This document shows, one piece after another, positions 55,628-63,895 of a stretch of DNA of 64,000 nt (its first letter is position 1; each line of letters opens with the position of its first letter). The notes under the pieces are model-generated. The model saw only the letters and a list, made by a program, of their open reading frames with translations, was not told where the DNA came from and did no database searches. The DNA is from Sphingopyxis fribergensis (lineage in GTDB: Bacteria > Pseudomonadota > Alphaproteobacteria > Sphingomonadales > Sphingomonadaceae): assembly GCF_000803645.1 (NCBI RefSeq), contig NZ_CP009122.1, forward strand, positions 4,688,501 to 4,752,500. Reading direction: 5' to 3'. Made by a program: the position numbers and the translations under genes.

Positions 55628-55639
55628 CATCTGCGGACA

Positions 55640-55653
55640 TTACGTAACGACCC
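55640..55653 (+). promoter_or_regulatory. FixJ-like box upstream of the luxR gene
   Basis: TTACGTAACGACCC, with a perfect TTACGTAA palindrome, 47 bp before the ATG at 55701. It shares TTACG.AA...CCC with the site at 59339. Confidence 0.45.
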
Positions 55654-55700
55654 GATGCTGCGTCCCCGATAGACTTTTGTCCTTCGGAAGGATGCACCGC

Positions 55701-56024
55701 ATGACCACAGGCCGCGGCGAATACCCCATGGCATCAACGCGCCGCTCGGCGTCGGCCGCTGCCGCACGGCAGCGGGGTACCGCGCCTCCGGTCGATCTGC
55801 TGACGCATCGCGAGATGGAGGTCGCTGCCGGGCTGGTGCGCGGGCTCACGAACAAGCAGATCGGGCAGGAGCTCGGCATCAGCCACCGCACCGTCGAAAT
55901 CCATCGCGCGCGCCTGATGCGCAAGCTCGGCGCCGCAACGCTTGCCGGGCTTCTCGGCATCGTCCTGCCGCAGCGCGACCGGATCGACGCGCTGATCGCC
56001 GAACAGGCAAGCGCGCGAGCCTAG
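55701..56024 (+). CDS. LuxR-type HTH regulator without receiver
   Basis: 107 aa from the ATG at 55701 (GGAAGG upstream). Only a FixJ/NarL-type HTH is present: [43 protein letters not shown] (residues 35-77), very similar to that of FixJ. There is no receiver domain, so it may compete with or modulate FixJ at its sites. The 3' end overlaps the converging NRAMP-like gene by 4 nt. Confidence 0.8.
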   Translation: MTTGRGEYPMASTRRSASAAAARQRGTAPPVDLLTHREMEVAAGLVRGLTNKQIGQELGISHRTVEIHRARLMRKLGAATLAGLLGIVLPQRDRIDALIAEQASARA

Positions 56025-57340
56025 ACCTGTCCCGCGACGAGGAAGAAAAAGAAGAGCAGGGTGGCCGCTGCCATCACCGCAGTCGCCGCCCAGCCCGACC
56101 AGAGCTGCCGCCGCGAAATACGGAGGCGCCCCATCGCGCGCGGATTGCGCGCAATCAGCATCATCACGACCATCAGCGGCGCGGCGAGCACGCCATTGAC
56201 GACCGCGGCCCAGTAAAGCGCGCGCGCCGGGTCGATCCCGATCGCCGAGAGCGAGGCCCCCGCGAGTGTCGTCGCGGCGATCGTGCCGTAGAAGAGCCGG
56301 GCGGAGAGCGGCTTGGCGTCAAGGCTGCCCGCCATTCCCGCCATCTCGGTCACCGCATAGGCGGCCGATCCCGCCAGCACGGGAACTGCGAGAAGGCCGG
56401 TGCCGATGATCCCGAGCGCGAACATCGCGAAGGCGAACGCCCCCGCGACCGGGCGCAGCGCTTCTGCCGCCTGCGCCGAGGTGGCGATGTCGCGCACCCC
56501 CTCCGCATGCAGCGTCGCCGCGGTCGCGAAGACGATCGCGAGCGAGATTAACGTGCTGAGCGCCATGCCGGTCAGCGTGTCGATACGGATGCGCTTCAGT
56601 TCGGGACCCGCCGCCGCCGGCGTCAAACACAGCGGTTTTGCATGATGGCGATGCTGTTCCTCGATTTCCTGGCTCGCCTGCCAGAAGAAGAGATAGGGGC
56701 TGATCGTCGTGCCGAGGATCGCGACGAAGGCGGTCGCATAGGCGGCGTTGAGCTCGATGTCCGGGACCACCATCGCGCCCAGCGCCCGGCTCCAGGGCAC
56801 ATGGACGACGCACAGCACCGCCACATAGGTGAAGAGGGTGAGCGTTGTCCATTTGAGGATCGCGGCATAGCGCGGATAGCTGAGGCCGACCTCGAGGACG
56901 ATGCTGAGGATGCCGAACAGCAAGGTGTAGAGCCCGGCATTGCCGCCGGCGAGCAGCGCCAGCGCCGCCCCCATGGCGCCGAGATCGGCGCCGAGGTTGA
57001 TGATGTTCGCCACCAGCAGGAGCGACACCATCGACCACAGCAGCGGGCGGGGATAATGCCGCCGCAGATTGCGGGCGATCCCCGCTCCGGTGACCCGCCC
57101 GATCTCGGCGGCGATGCCCTGGATCGCGACCATCAACGGGAAGCTGAGCACGAAGGTCCAGGACAGGCGATAGCCGAAGGCCGCGCCGATCTGGCTATGC
57201 GTCCCGATCCCGCTCGGGTCGTCGTCGGCGGCGCCGGCGATCAGGCCCGGACCGAGTGCGCGAAGAAATTCTCTCGGGCTCGGCCTGGCCTCCGCTGATG
57301 CGGCGAGAGCCCTTGCGTCCTCGTCACTTGTAATCGGCAT
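56021..57340 (-). CDS. NRAMP-related divalent metal transporter
   Basis: 439 aa, about 11 membrane helices. TM1 has [19 protein letters not shown] where canonical NRAMPs have DPGN, and TM6 has [16 protein letters not shown] in place of the MPH motif. Both changes are those of the NRAMP-related subgroup, whose members may carry Mg or other ions. The metal is therefore uncertain. It is in the stress island with VIT and DUF4010 transporters. Confidence 0.8.
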   Translation of the reverse strand: MPITSDEDARALAASAEARPSPREFLRALGPGLIAGAADDDPSGIGTHSQIGAAFGYRLSWTFVLSFPLMVAIQGIAAEIGRVTGAGIARNLRRHYPRPLLWSMVSLLLVANIINLGADLGAMGAALALLAGGNAGLYTLLFGILSIVLEVGLSYPRYAAILKWTTLTLFTYVAVLCVVHVPWSRALGAMVVPDIELNAAYATAFVAILGTTISPYLFFWQASQEIEEQHRHHAKPLCLTPAAAGPELKRIRIDTLTGMALSTLISLAIVFATAATLHAEGVRDIATSAQAAEALRPVAGAFAFAMFALGIIGTGLLAVPVLAGSAAYAVTEMAGMAGSLDAKPLSARLFYGTIAATTLAGASLSAIGIDPARALYWAAVVNGVLAAPLMVVMMLIARNPRAMGRLRISRRQLWSGWAATAVMAAATLLFFFFLVAGQV

Positions 57341-57400
57341 GAATGCCCCTTCTTTTCGGTAACTTTCGCGCTCGCGAGGGCGATGATCGGCATTCCGGCT

Positions 57401-58678
57401 TCAGAAGAGAAGGATCGGAACCAGCGTGAGGCTCGCCGCGACACTGAGGACGAGCGGCAGCGCAAGTTTCCACCCCTTCCGCCAGCCGGCGATCGCCACG
57501 GCGGTCGCGCCCTTGAACAAGGTGTTGGCAAGGACCGGCGCGACGATCACGATCGTCGCGAGCTGGCCTTTGAGCAGACCCTGGGGAAGCGAGCCCACGG
57601 CGATGATCGCGGAGTCGACGTCGGCCAGTCCCGAGAGCGCGATGACGAGCGCGAGGCCGCGTTCGCCGACCAGCGCCATCGTCCAGCGGGCGGCCACCGT
57701 CAGCAGCATGACGAGCAACATCAGGCCGATCGCCGGCGCGAGGCGGAACGGGTTCTTGAGGTCGACGGGGCGGTCGCTGGCACTGGCGTCGCGGCGGCTG
57801 CGCAACGCAAAGAAAATGGCTCCGCCGCTCACTAGCGCCGCGGGCGCGGCGATCCAGGCGAATCCGGGCATGGCCGCCGGCGCCAGCACCGCGGTCAGGA
57901 TCGCCGCGCGGATCAGCATCACCGCCGACGCGGCGCCGATCCCGGCGATCGCCATCGCTTCGCTTTCCTCGCCGTCGCGCACGCGCATCGCGAGCGCCGC
58001 GGTGACCGCGGTCGAGGAGACCATTGCGCCGGTCGCGGCCATGACAAGTGTGCCGCGCGAGGCCCCGAAGCGCTTCGCTGCAATATAGCCGAGAAAAGAG
58101 AAGCCCGAGACGAAGACGACGACCAGCCAGAGCTGGCGCGGGTTCCAGGCGTCATAAGGGCCGAAGCTCTGGTCGGGCAGCAAGGGCAGGATGGCGAGCG
58201 CGATGAGCGCGAAGCGGATGATCGCCCCGACCTCGACATCGCTGAGCCCCGCGACCCAGCGATGCAGCTCGTCGCGGAGCGCGAGCACCATCGTCATGGC
58301 AACGGCAACCACTGCCGCCATCTCGGGTCGGCCGCTCGCGGCGAGATAACCGCAGCTGAGCGTGATGAGCGCGGCGAGGCTCGTCGTCCCGCTGAGCTGG
58401 TCGGGCGGTCGCGCGCTCTTCGCATAGCCGATGAGGATGAGGATCGCCGCGGCGCCGGAGACGATCGCCGCAATCGCCGGGGCCTGGGCTGCCGCCGCCG
58501 CCGCCATGCCGCCCGCGAGGCCGAACAGGGCAAAGGTCCGCACGCCGGCGAAGCGGCTGCCCGCCGCCTCGTTGCGCAGGCTCCAGCCGCGCTGGACGCC
58601 GACGAGCAGCCCGAGGAGGAGCGCGAGCCCAAGTCCGGCGAGCCCTTCGAGTCCAGCGCTTGATAGTGCGTCGGTCAT
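57401..58678 (-). CDS. MgtC/SapB family membrane protein with DUF4010
   Basis: 425 aa from the ATG at 58678. N-terminal MgtC-like helices (GLALLLGLLVGVQRGW, FAGVRTFALFGLAGG) and a C-terminal DUF4010 part (DLKNPFRLAPAIGLMLLVMLLTV, LVIALSGLADVDSAIIAVG). 12 or so membrane segments. Possibly a small-ion transporter or sensor; no biochemistry is known for this type. It follows the NRAMP-like gene on the same strand after 60 nt. Confidence 0.8.
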   Translation of the reverse strand: MTDALSSAGLEGLAGLGLALLLGLLVGVQRGWSLRNEAAGSRFAGVRTFALFGLAGGMAAAAAAQAPAIAAIVSGAAAILILIGYAKSARPPDQLSGTTSLAALITLSCGYLAASGRPEMAAVVAVAMTMVLALRDELHRWVAGLSDVEVGAIIRFALIALAILPLLPDQSFGPYDAWNPRQLWLVVVFVSGFSFLGYIAAKRFGASRGTLVMAATGAMVSSTAVTAALAMRVRDGEESEAMAIAGIGAASAVMLIRAAILTAVLAPAAMPGFAWIAAPAALVSGGAIFFALRSRRDASASDRPVDLKNPFRLAPAIGLMLLVMLLTVAARWTMALVGERGLALVIALSGLADVDSAIIAVGSLPQGLLKGQLATIVIVAPVLANTLFKGATAVAIAGWRKGWKLALPLVLSVAASLTLVPILLF

Positions 58679-58700
58679 GGTGCGCGTCCGGCGCCGCCGC

Positions 58701-59033
58701 TCAGCCGCCGCGCTCGCGCTCGCAAGCGATGCAGTGCGTCGCGGTCGGCAGGGCCGCAAGGCGCGCGGCATCGATCGGCGTGCCGCACGAGGTGCAGAGG
58801 CCATAATAACCGGCATCGAGTCGCGCGATCGCGTGCCGGATCGCTATTATCTCCGCAGCTGCGGCGCGCTGCTGCGCGTCGAGCGCTTCGTCATCCTCAC
58901 GTTCGATCGCCTGCTCGGCCGAATCGTCGTCGAGCGGGGCGCTCTGTTCGCCTTCCACCCGCTCGACCTGCGCGGCCAGCCGATCGAGTCGCGCGACGAG
59001 GTCGGCGCGAATCTTGGCCAGATTGTGCATCAC
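58701..59033 (-). CDS. DksA/TraR-type zinc-finger protein
   Basis: 110 aa. N-terminal helical coiled coil with acidic tip (GEQSAPLDDDSAEQAIEREDDEAL), then the zinc finger CTSCG-x-CIACE (Cys pairs about residues 80-104). Such short DksA-like proteins bind the RNA polymerase secondary channel. The tip DDD resembles DksA's active acidic residues. ATGA overlap with the gene upstream. Confidence 0.82.
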   Translation of the reverse strand: MMHNLAKIRADLVARLDRLAAQVERVEGEQSAPLDDDSAEQAIEREDDEALDAQQRAAAAEIIAIRHAIARLDAGYYGLCTSCGTPIDAARLAALPTATHCIACERERGG

Positions 59034-59278
59034 GCCGCCTCCTCGTGCGCGATGAGCGCGGCGATCTCGTCCAGGATGAACAGGCGCTTCTTCTTCAGCG
59101 TCTCCAGCTCGTCGTCGGGCACAGCGGCAAGGCAGGCATCGAAGCGCTGAATCTGGCTCGAAAGGTCATGATGATCTTCGGCGAGCTTACGGAAATGGGC
59201 GTTGTCGAGCTTGAGCGCATGGAGCGTCGGCCCATGCTCGGGAAACAGCGTGTGAAGGTCGTGGCCGGCTTCGCTCAT
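59030..59278 (-). CDS. YdcH/DUF465-family protein
   Basis: 82 aa. It matches DUF465: NAHFRKLAEDHHDLSSQIQRFDA and LKKKRLFILDEIAALI, a helical hairpin. Function unknown. It is first in a two-gene operon with the DksA-like gene; a FixJ-like box (59339) lies 60 bp upstream. Confidence 0.8.
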   Translation of the reverse strand: MSEAGHDLHTLFPEHGPTLHALKLDNAHFRKLAEDHHDLSSQIQRFDACLAAVPDDELETLKKKRLFILDEIAALIAHEEAA

Positions 59279-59338
59279 CTTCGGTCCTTTCGTCGCGGAT
59301 TTGTCTCGCCGGATTGCGCCGGGACGCGGCGCCTGTCG

Positions 59339-59352
59339 TTACGCAATAGCCC
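59339..59352 (+). promoter_or_regulatory. FixJ-like box upstream of the ydcH-dksA-like operon
   Basis: TTACGCAATAGCCC, sharing TTACG.AA...CCC with the site at 55640. It lies 60 bp from the minus-strand start at 59278, in the 279-bp divergent region with the fnr gene. Confidence 0.4.
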
Positions 59353-59410
59353 TTACGCGCGGCGCCGGCCGGGCCGCCGACGGTGCCCCACAATGCGCCG
59401 CGCGAGCGGC

Positions 59411-59428
59411 ATACGTACAGTTGCGTAA
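59411..59428 (+). promoter_or_regulatory. FixJ-like region upstream of the fnr/fixK gene
   Basis: ATACGTACAGTTGCGTAA combines TACGTA with TTGCGTAA, the reverse complement of TTACGCAA at 59339. It ends 129 bp before the ATG at 59558, as expected if FixJ activates a fixK-type gene, the classical target of FixLJ. Confidence 0.45.
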
Positions 59429-59557
59429 TCACCTCTGCGCGGCGCTCCGCTATCTGGACCGCATGAGGGGTCAGCCACATCCATCCCGCCACCATCGCGG
59501 CAACCGCCCGGCACCGGGCCGGAGCACCGTGGGCGCATCGCTTGCGGGAGGACGGCG

Positions 59558-60241
59558 ATGAGCGATTGCGCTTCCTGCGCCGTGCGAGGCCGCGCCATCT
59601 GCGCCAGCCTTGCCGTCGACGAAGCCGCCGAACTCGGCCGCATGGGGCGGCGGCAGCGCGTGAAGGCGGGTCACACTCTGCTCTGGGAAGGCGACGAAGC
59701 GCCGACGGTCGCGAATGTCCTGTCGGGCGTTCTCAAGCTCGTCGTCGCCACCGCCGATGGCCGCGAACAGATCGTTGGCCTGGTCTTCCCTTCCGATTTC
59801 ATCGGCCGGCCGTTCGGCAAGCAAAGCCCTTACCGGGTCACCGCGATGACAGACGCCGAGGTTTGCATCTTCAATCGCCAGCAGTTCGACGACTTCGCGG
59901 GCCGCCATCCGCATTTGCAGCAAAAGCTTCTGCACCGCACCCTCGACGAACTCGATCGGGCGCGGCACTGGATGATGCTGCTCGGCCGCAAATCGGCGCC
60001 CGAGAAGGTCGCCTCCTTTCTTCTCGATATGGAAGAACGGCTTCCCGGCGACGCCGGCGGCGGGTCTGGCGGCTTCGAGCTGCCCTTCGGCCGCCAGCAG
60101 ATCGCCGACATCTTGGGGCTGACCATCGAGACGACCTGCCGGCAGCTCACGCGCATGCGCAGCGACGGCCTCGTCGATCTTCCCTCGCGGCGCGCGGTGC
60201 GGATCAACGACCGGGCCCGCGTCGCGGCGATGGCAGGCTGA
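59558..60241 (+). CDS. FNR/FixK-family oxygen-responsive regulator
   Basis: 227 aa. The N-terminal Cys4, Cys7 and Cys15 (CASC..C) and Cys103 form a full [4Fe-4S] set as in FNR/FnrL, whereas FixK lacks them. The cNMP-like barrel follows, and the HTH has LPFGRQQIADILGLTIETTCRQLTRM with the Glu and Arg that read TTGAT half-sites (the usual Ser before Arg is Cys). It is probably both transcribed under FixJ and oxygen-sensitive itself. Boxes at 36904 and 43780 are candidate targets. Confidence 0.88.
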   Translation: MSDCASCAVRGRAICASLAVDEAAELGRMGRRQRVKAGHTLLWEGDEAPTVANVLSGVLKLVVATADGREQIVGLVFPSDFIGRPFGKQSPYRVTAMTDAEVCIFNRQQFDDFAGRHPHLQQKLLHRTLDELDRARHWMMLLGRKSAPEKVASFLLDMEERLPGDAGGGSGGFELPFGRQQIADILGLTIETTCRQLTRMRSDGLVDLPSRRAVRINDRARVAAMAG

Positions 60242-60245
60242 ACCG

Positions 60246-61223
60246 ATGGCCAGGTACGTGAAGCTCGCCGGAAAGGCGGCGATCCTGCTGGGGGCGGCAC
60301 TATGGCTTCCCTTCGCGGCGCCGGCTGGGGCCGCGAGTCCGCAGGGGAGCGTTCTCGAAGCGGCCGAGCGGCTGGCGCCTGGCGATTATATCTGGGCACC
60401 CGAGATCGCGCCGCGCGGCCCTTTACTCATGATCGTGAGCCTCGCGACCCAGCGCGGCACCCTCTATCGCAACGGCGTGCCGATCGCGATCACCACCGTC
60501 TCGACGGGCAAGGCGGGCCATGAAACCCCGACCGGCGTCTTCACGATCCTCCAGCGCGACATCGATCATCGCTCGAACCTCTACGACGATGCGCCCATGC
60601 CCTATATGCAGCGGCTGACCTGGGGCGGGGTTGCGCTGCATGGCGGACGCTTGCCGGGCTATCCGGCGTCGCATGGCTGCATCCGGCTGCCGCAGGCTTT
60701 TGCCCGCCTCCTCTATGGTGTGACCCGGCTCGGGATGACGGTCATCGTCACCGAGGCCGCTGCCGTGCCACGCGCGGCTCCCGGCGACCCCCTGCTCCAG
60801 ACCGGGCCGGCACTGGCCGAGGGCGCGGTGCTATGGGAGCCGGACCGGGCACCAAGCGGCCCGGTGTCGATCATTGTCAGCGCCGCCGACCAGCGGCTGC
60901 TGGTGCTGCGCGACGGGATCATGATCGGATCGGCGCCCGCGCGCATCGAAGGTCCGGTCACCGGCACCTCGGCATTCGTCCGCCAGTCGGGCGGATCGGG
61001 TGCGGCAGCCTGGCTCGAGGTCGCCATCCCGGGCGCAATTGCCGCCAAGGTGCCGGCGCCCTTTGCCGGACGCGTCGATATCGCGGCCGATCTGCGCGCG
61101 CTGCTTGCCCCGCTCATGACCGCGGGAACCAGCGTCATCGTGACGCCGGACTCGCTTCGCACCGCGAGCCCGTCGCCGCTCGAGATTCTCGGCGGCGACG
61201 AGAGTGGCGCGCCAACGCGCTAA
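60246..61223 (+). CDS. L,D-transpeptidase (YkuD domain)
   Basis: 325 aa with a signal peptide (AGKAAILLGAALWLPFAAPAGAA). YkuD signature: LHGGRLPGYPASHGCIRLP (residues 130-148), with the catalytic Cys. It crosslinks or anchors peptidoglycan in the periplasm. A second YkuD-like region (VSIIVSAADQRLLVLRDG) in the C-terminal half has no SHGC motif. It starts 4 nt after the fnr stop, so it is co-transcribed. Confidence 0.85.
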   Translation: MARYVKLAGKAAILLGAALWLPFAAPAGAASPQGSVLEAAERLAPGDYIWAPEIAPRGPLLMIVSLATQRGTLYRNGVPIAITTVSTGKAGHETPTGVFTILQRDIDHRSNLYDDAPMPYMQRLTWGGVALHGGRLPGYPASHGCIRLPQAFARLLYGVTRLGMTVIVTEAAAVPRAAPGDPLLQTGPALAEGAVLWEPDRAPSGPVSIIVSAADQRLLVLRDGIMIGSAPARIEGPVTGTSAFVRQSGGSGAAAWLEVAIPGAIAAKVPAPFAGRVDIAADLRALLAPLMTAGTSVIVTPDSLRTASPSPLEILGGDESGAPTR

Positions 61224-61247
61224 GGCGCGATGGGATCGGCGAGGCGG

Positions 61248-61370
61248 CTAAAGGCGCGGGGCGAGCGACAGGATAAGCGTCGCGCCCATCACCAGCGAAA
61301 GGATCGCCGATCCGAGCTTTAGACGCAGCAGTGCCTCGCTGCGCGAGGCCGTGTGATGGGTCAGGGACAT
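61248..61370 (-). CDS. 40-aa membrane protein, unknown
   Basis: Short frame with GGAG 8 nt before the ATG at 61370. A polar start (MSLTHHTASRSEALLRLK) is followed by one membrane helix (AILSLVMGATLILSLAPRL). It fits between the transpeptidase and Hsp20 genes; no family recognised. Confidence 0.5.
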   Translation of the reverse strand: MSLTHHTASRSEALLRLKLGSAILSLVMGATLILSLAPRL

Positions 61371-61411
61371 TGTTCTGCTCCGGTAAGGGGGCGCGGCCCC
61401 GGCGCACGCGT

Positions 61412-61834
61412 CTAGCTGCCGATCTTGATCTTGCGGGCATGATCGCGCGCCTTTTCGGTCTTCGCGATCTCGACGCTGAGCAATCCATGCTTGAACTTCG
61501 CTTCGATCTCGTCGGCATCGGCGTCGGCGGGGAGAGCAATCCGGCGCCGGAAGCTGCCGTGGCGCCGCTCGCTGATCAGATGCCCGTCCTCGCGCCGTTC
61601 GGACGACTCCTCTTTCTCGCTCGCGAGCAGAAGGACGCCGTCGGCGACCTCGAGCCGGATGTCCTTTTCGGTGAGCCCGGGGAGCTCGGCGGTCAGCTTG
61701 TAGGCCGACCCGGTATCGACGAGCTCAACCGCCGGGAGCGGGCTCACGAGCCGCGGGACGTAGCTCAGCAGGCTGCGGCCGGGCGGTGCGAATTCCTCGA
61801 ACATGCGGTCGAGTTCGCCGCGCAGCCAGTTCAT
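61412..61834 (-). CDS. Hsp20 small heat shock protein
   Basis: 140 aa from the ATG at 61834. The alpha-crystallin domain spans about 35-140: AVELVDTGSAYKLTAELPGLTEKDIRLEV, then GSFRRRIALPADADADEIEAKFKHGLLSVEIAK, ending with a C-terminal tail without an I-x-I. It keeps unfolded proteins soluble. It has no ribosome site of its own; its ATG overlaps the TGA of a 20-aa upstream frame (61831-61893) that has a strong AAAAGGAG. Confidence 0.85.
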   Translation of the reverse strand: MNWLRGELDRMFEEFAPPGRSLLSYVPRLVSPLPAVELVDTGSAYKLTAELPGLTEKDIRLEVADGVLLLASEKEESSERREDGHLISERRHGSFRRRIALPADADADEIEAKFKHGLLSVEIAKTEKARDHARKIKIGS

Positions 61835-61893
61835 CGCGCCAAGCTCGGCTTGGGCTGGCTGCCTGCGGTGCGAGTCGGGGTAAGGTCGTTCAT
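61831..61893 (-). CDS. 20-aa leader frame before hsp20, or the frameshifted N terminus of Hsp20
   Basis: AAAAGGAG lies 7 nt before the ATG at 61893. The 20 codons read MNDLTPTRTAGSQPKPSLAR and end in a TGA that overlaps the hsp20 ATG (ATGA). The N terminus MNDLTPTR looks like a normal Hsp20 start, so it is either a coupled leader peptide or the native N terminus displaced by a one-base change. Confidence 0.55.
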   Translation of the reverse strand: MNDLTPTRTAGSQPKPSLAR

Positions 61894-62005
61894 CAAACTG
61901 CTCCTTTTCAAAGCGGATATTGTCAGGACGGCGGGCCGCGCCGGAGCAGGGGCCGTCGCCGTCGGGACGCGACCTCGGACATACCGAGCGGTTGCTGGCG
62001 GCTGA

Positions 62006-62023
62006 ATTGGGGAAGCTCCCAAT
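62006..62023. promoter_or_regulatory. inverted repeat in the hsp20/usp intergenic region
   Basis: ATTGGG-gaagct-CCCAAT, with 6-bp arms, lies 113 bp upstream of the hsp20 leader frame and 291 bp before usp. In the 420-bp region 61894-62313 it, a possible gene relic and a terminator are all that I see. Confidence 0.3.
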
Positions 62024-62129
62024 CGGAACCTTCCTTACGGGAAGTTGCGGATAAGCGGCTGGCTCGGCCTCGGGCAGGGTGTGCACGCTCGCCGGGCGCT
62101 CGCTCGGGGCCGTGCCGCGAGCCCGGCTC

Positions 62130-62175
62130 CCCGGACGTGACCGACGTCGAGGATTATCTCGCGGTCGACAACTGA
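62130..62175 (+). pseudogene. relic of a BON-domain gene 3' end
   Basis: The frame ending at 62175 reads SPDVTDVEDYLAVDN, like the last residues of a BON domain (compare APGGTRVEDNITI at 42650-42690). The preceding codons in another frame (GRVCTLAGRS) also look BON-like, so a frameshifted gene remnant is likely. A terminator follows at 62208. Confidence 0.3.
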
Positions 62176-62207
62176 TCCCGCTCGCCTTGGGGAAGAGGCG
62201 ACCCCCT

Positions 62208-62243
62208 GCGGCCGTCCGGACATCCGGGCGGCCGCCTTTCTAT
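62208..62243 (+). terminator. rho-independent terminator upstream of usp
   Basis: GCGGCCGTCCGG (62208-62219) pairs with CCGGGCGGCCGC (62224-62235) with one G-T pair, followed by CTTTCTAT. It uses the same stem core as the terminator at 42728. No intact plus-strand gene precedes it. Confidence 0.65.
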
Positions 62244-62313
62244 CCGTATCATTGCGCATATCGGCCGGGGCGTGCGGCCCATAAATTCATCGCAGACACA
62301 AAGGAGACGGCTC

Positions 62314-63108
62314 ATGAAAAATATCCTGTTGCTCGTACATGACGACCATGGCCAGGAAGCCCGCCTGCAGGCGGCGCTCGATATCACCCGCGCGGTGGAA
62401 GGCCATCTTACCTGTATCGACGTCACTCCCTATCCGCTCATCGCGGGCGATGGATTCGGCTTTGCCGAAACCGTCGTCGTCCTCGACGAGCGCGAAAGCG
62501 AAGCGAAGAACAAGTCGGTGATCAGCGATCGCCTGTCGCGCGAGGATGTCAGCTGGAGCTGGATCGACGCGATGGACGAGATCGCAAACGCGGTGCTCGA
62601 TGCCGCCGACCTCGCCGACCTCATCATCCTCAATCGCGCCCTCGACGGCTTTCCGATGCCCGACATGCGCGACATTGCGAGCCGCATCGTGGCGCGCGCG
62701 AGTGCGCCCGTGCTCGCGGTGCCCGAGACGCTCGAACGCTTCGAGCTCGAGCGGGCGCTCGTCGCATGGGACGGCCGTCCCTCGGCGGCGGCGGCGCTCC
62801 GCGCCGCGGTGCCGCTCCTCGCCTTCGCGAAGGAGGTCGAGATCTTCACCGCGCAAGGGCCCGACAATCATATCGCCCCCGAGGAAGCCGCGACCTATTT
62901 GTCGCGCCACGGCATCAAGGCGAATGTTCGCAAGACCGACATCGGCAAGTTTCACGCCGATTTTCTGATCTCGGACGAAGCCACGATGTTCCGTGCGGAC
63001 TATATCGTGATGGGCGCCTACGGCCGCGGCCGGCTGCGCGAGACCTTCGGCGGCACCACGAAGAATCTGCTGACGAAGAGCAAATTTCCTCTGCTCATGA
63101 GCCATTGA
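62314..63108 (+). CDS. universal stress protein (UspA family, two-domain)
   Basis: 264 aa from the ATG at 62314 (GGAG upstream). Two Usp folds: N-terminal (KNILLLVHDDHGQEARLQAAL) and C-terminal with ALVAWDGRPSAAAALRAAVPLL and the ATP-type motif VMGAYGRGRLRETFGGTTKNLL. Usp proteins of this kind respond to starvation and hypoxia. TATCCGTAT at 62241-62249 upstream resembles part of the FixJ-like boxes, but the rest of the match is poor. Confidence 0.85.
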   Translation: MKNILLLVHDDHGQEARLQAALDITRAVEGHLTCIDVTPYPLIAGDGFGFAETVVVLDERESEAKNKSVISDRLSREDVSWSWIDAMDEIANAVLDAADLADLIILNRALDGFPMPDMRDIASRIVARASAPVLAVPETLERFELERALVAWDGRPSAAAALRAAVPLLAFAKEVEIFTAQGPDNHIAPEEAATYLSRHGIKANVRKTDIGKFHADFLISDEATMFRADYIVMGAYGRGRLRETFGGTTKNLLTKSKFPLLMSH

Positions 63109-63244
63109 TCGATGGCCTTTGGCCTTGCTCTCCGGCTTCGGGCTCGCGCCTCCAAAGGGGCGAGCCCGACGATTTTACAAGAATCTGGCGGAGCATGTGG
63201 CGGTCGGCACCCGGCCGCCATGCCGAAGCTTCGATAACGGGACC

Positions 63245-63664
63245 ATGGACATGTTGATCGCCCGATCGGGTTGGAGCGAGGCACCGCCGACCATCCTTAT
63301 CGTCGAGGATGACCCCGCAGTGCGCCGCTCGCTCCTCCTGCTTTTGCAGGGGCGCGGATTTGCGGCGAAGGCCTGGTCCGCCGCCGATCCCGCGCTCGCC
63401 GAGGCGGCGCGCGCCGCGCCCGACTGCCTGATCGTCGATTACCGGCTCGAGAGCAGCGACGGGATCGCGATGCTCGGCGCGCTGCGCGCGCAGGGCTGGG
63501 ATGGACCTGCCATCCTGATCTCGGCCTATCCGTCCGAGGAATTGAGCGCCCGGGCGCGCGAGGCGGGCTTTGCACTTGTTCTCGAAAAGCCGCTGCGCGA
63601 GCATATGCTCATCGACGCCGTGACCCGGCTCACGCGCAGCGGCACGCCGTCCGCTAGCCCTTGA
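63245..63664 (+). CDS. single-domain response regulator
   Basis: 139 aa; start taken at 63245, with 63251 possible. Receiver only: ILIVEDDPAVRRSLLLLLQ, phospho-acceptor Asp in LIVDYRLESSDG, Ser in LISAYP and Lys in VLEKPL. No output domain. The receiver resembles those of FixJ-type regulators, so it may take phosphate from FixL or from another kinase. Confidence 0.82.
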   Translation: MDMLIARSGWSEAPPTILIVEDDPAVRRSLLLLLQGRGFAAKAWSAADPALAEAARAAPDCLIVDYRLESSDGIAMLGALRAQGWDGPAILISAYPSEELSARAREAGFALVLEKPLREHMLIDAVTRLTRSGTPSASP

Positions 63665-63694
63665 GGCGTTGTCCGACGCGCGCCGCGGGCGCGG

Positions 63695-63895
63695 CTATTC
63701 GGGATACTCGCGCGGCGTGGCTTCGGGATGGCTGTCGGGAAGCACTGGCGCTTCGGGCGACGTGCGCAGCGGCTGGCGATCGGGGTTTGGCGCCGGCATC
63801 TCGGGATAGACCTTGTCGGGCTGTGCCGGCGGGTCGCAATCGGGACACTCGGGAGGGCGCGCCGCGCTGGCGGGGTCTCGCTCGAAACGATCCAT
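63695..63895 (-). CDS. 66-aa Pro-rich protein, unknown
   Basis: Start at 63895, AGGAG 8 nt upstream. About a quarter of the residues are Pro, with many Asp/Glu/Arg; CPDCDPP holds the only Cys pair. Disordered in appearance and without a family. The final 100 nt of the window show no gene. Confidence 0.5.
   Translation of the reverse strand: MDRFERDPASAARPPECPDCDPPAQPDKVYPEMPAPNPDRQPLRTSPEAPVLPDSHPEATPREYPE

Noticed and set aside
62241..62249. TATCCGTAT as a full FixJ box before usp
   Set aside because: Only the ATCCGTA part agrees; the remaining bases do not match the CCC end of the other sites.
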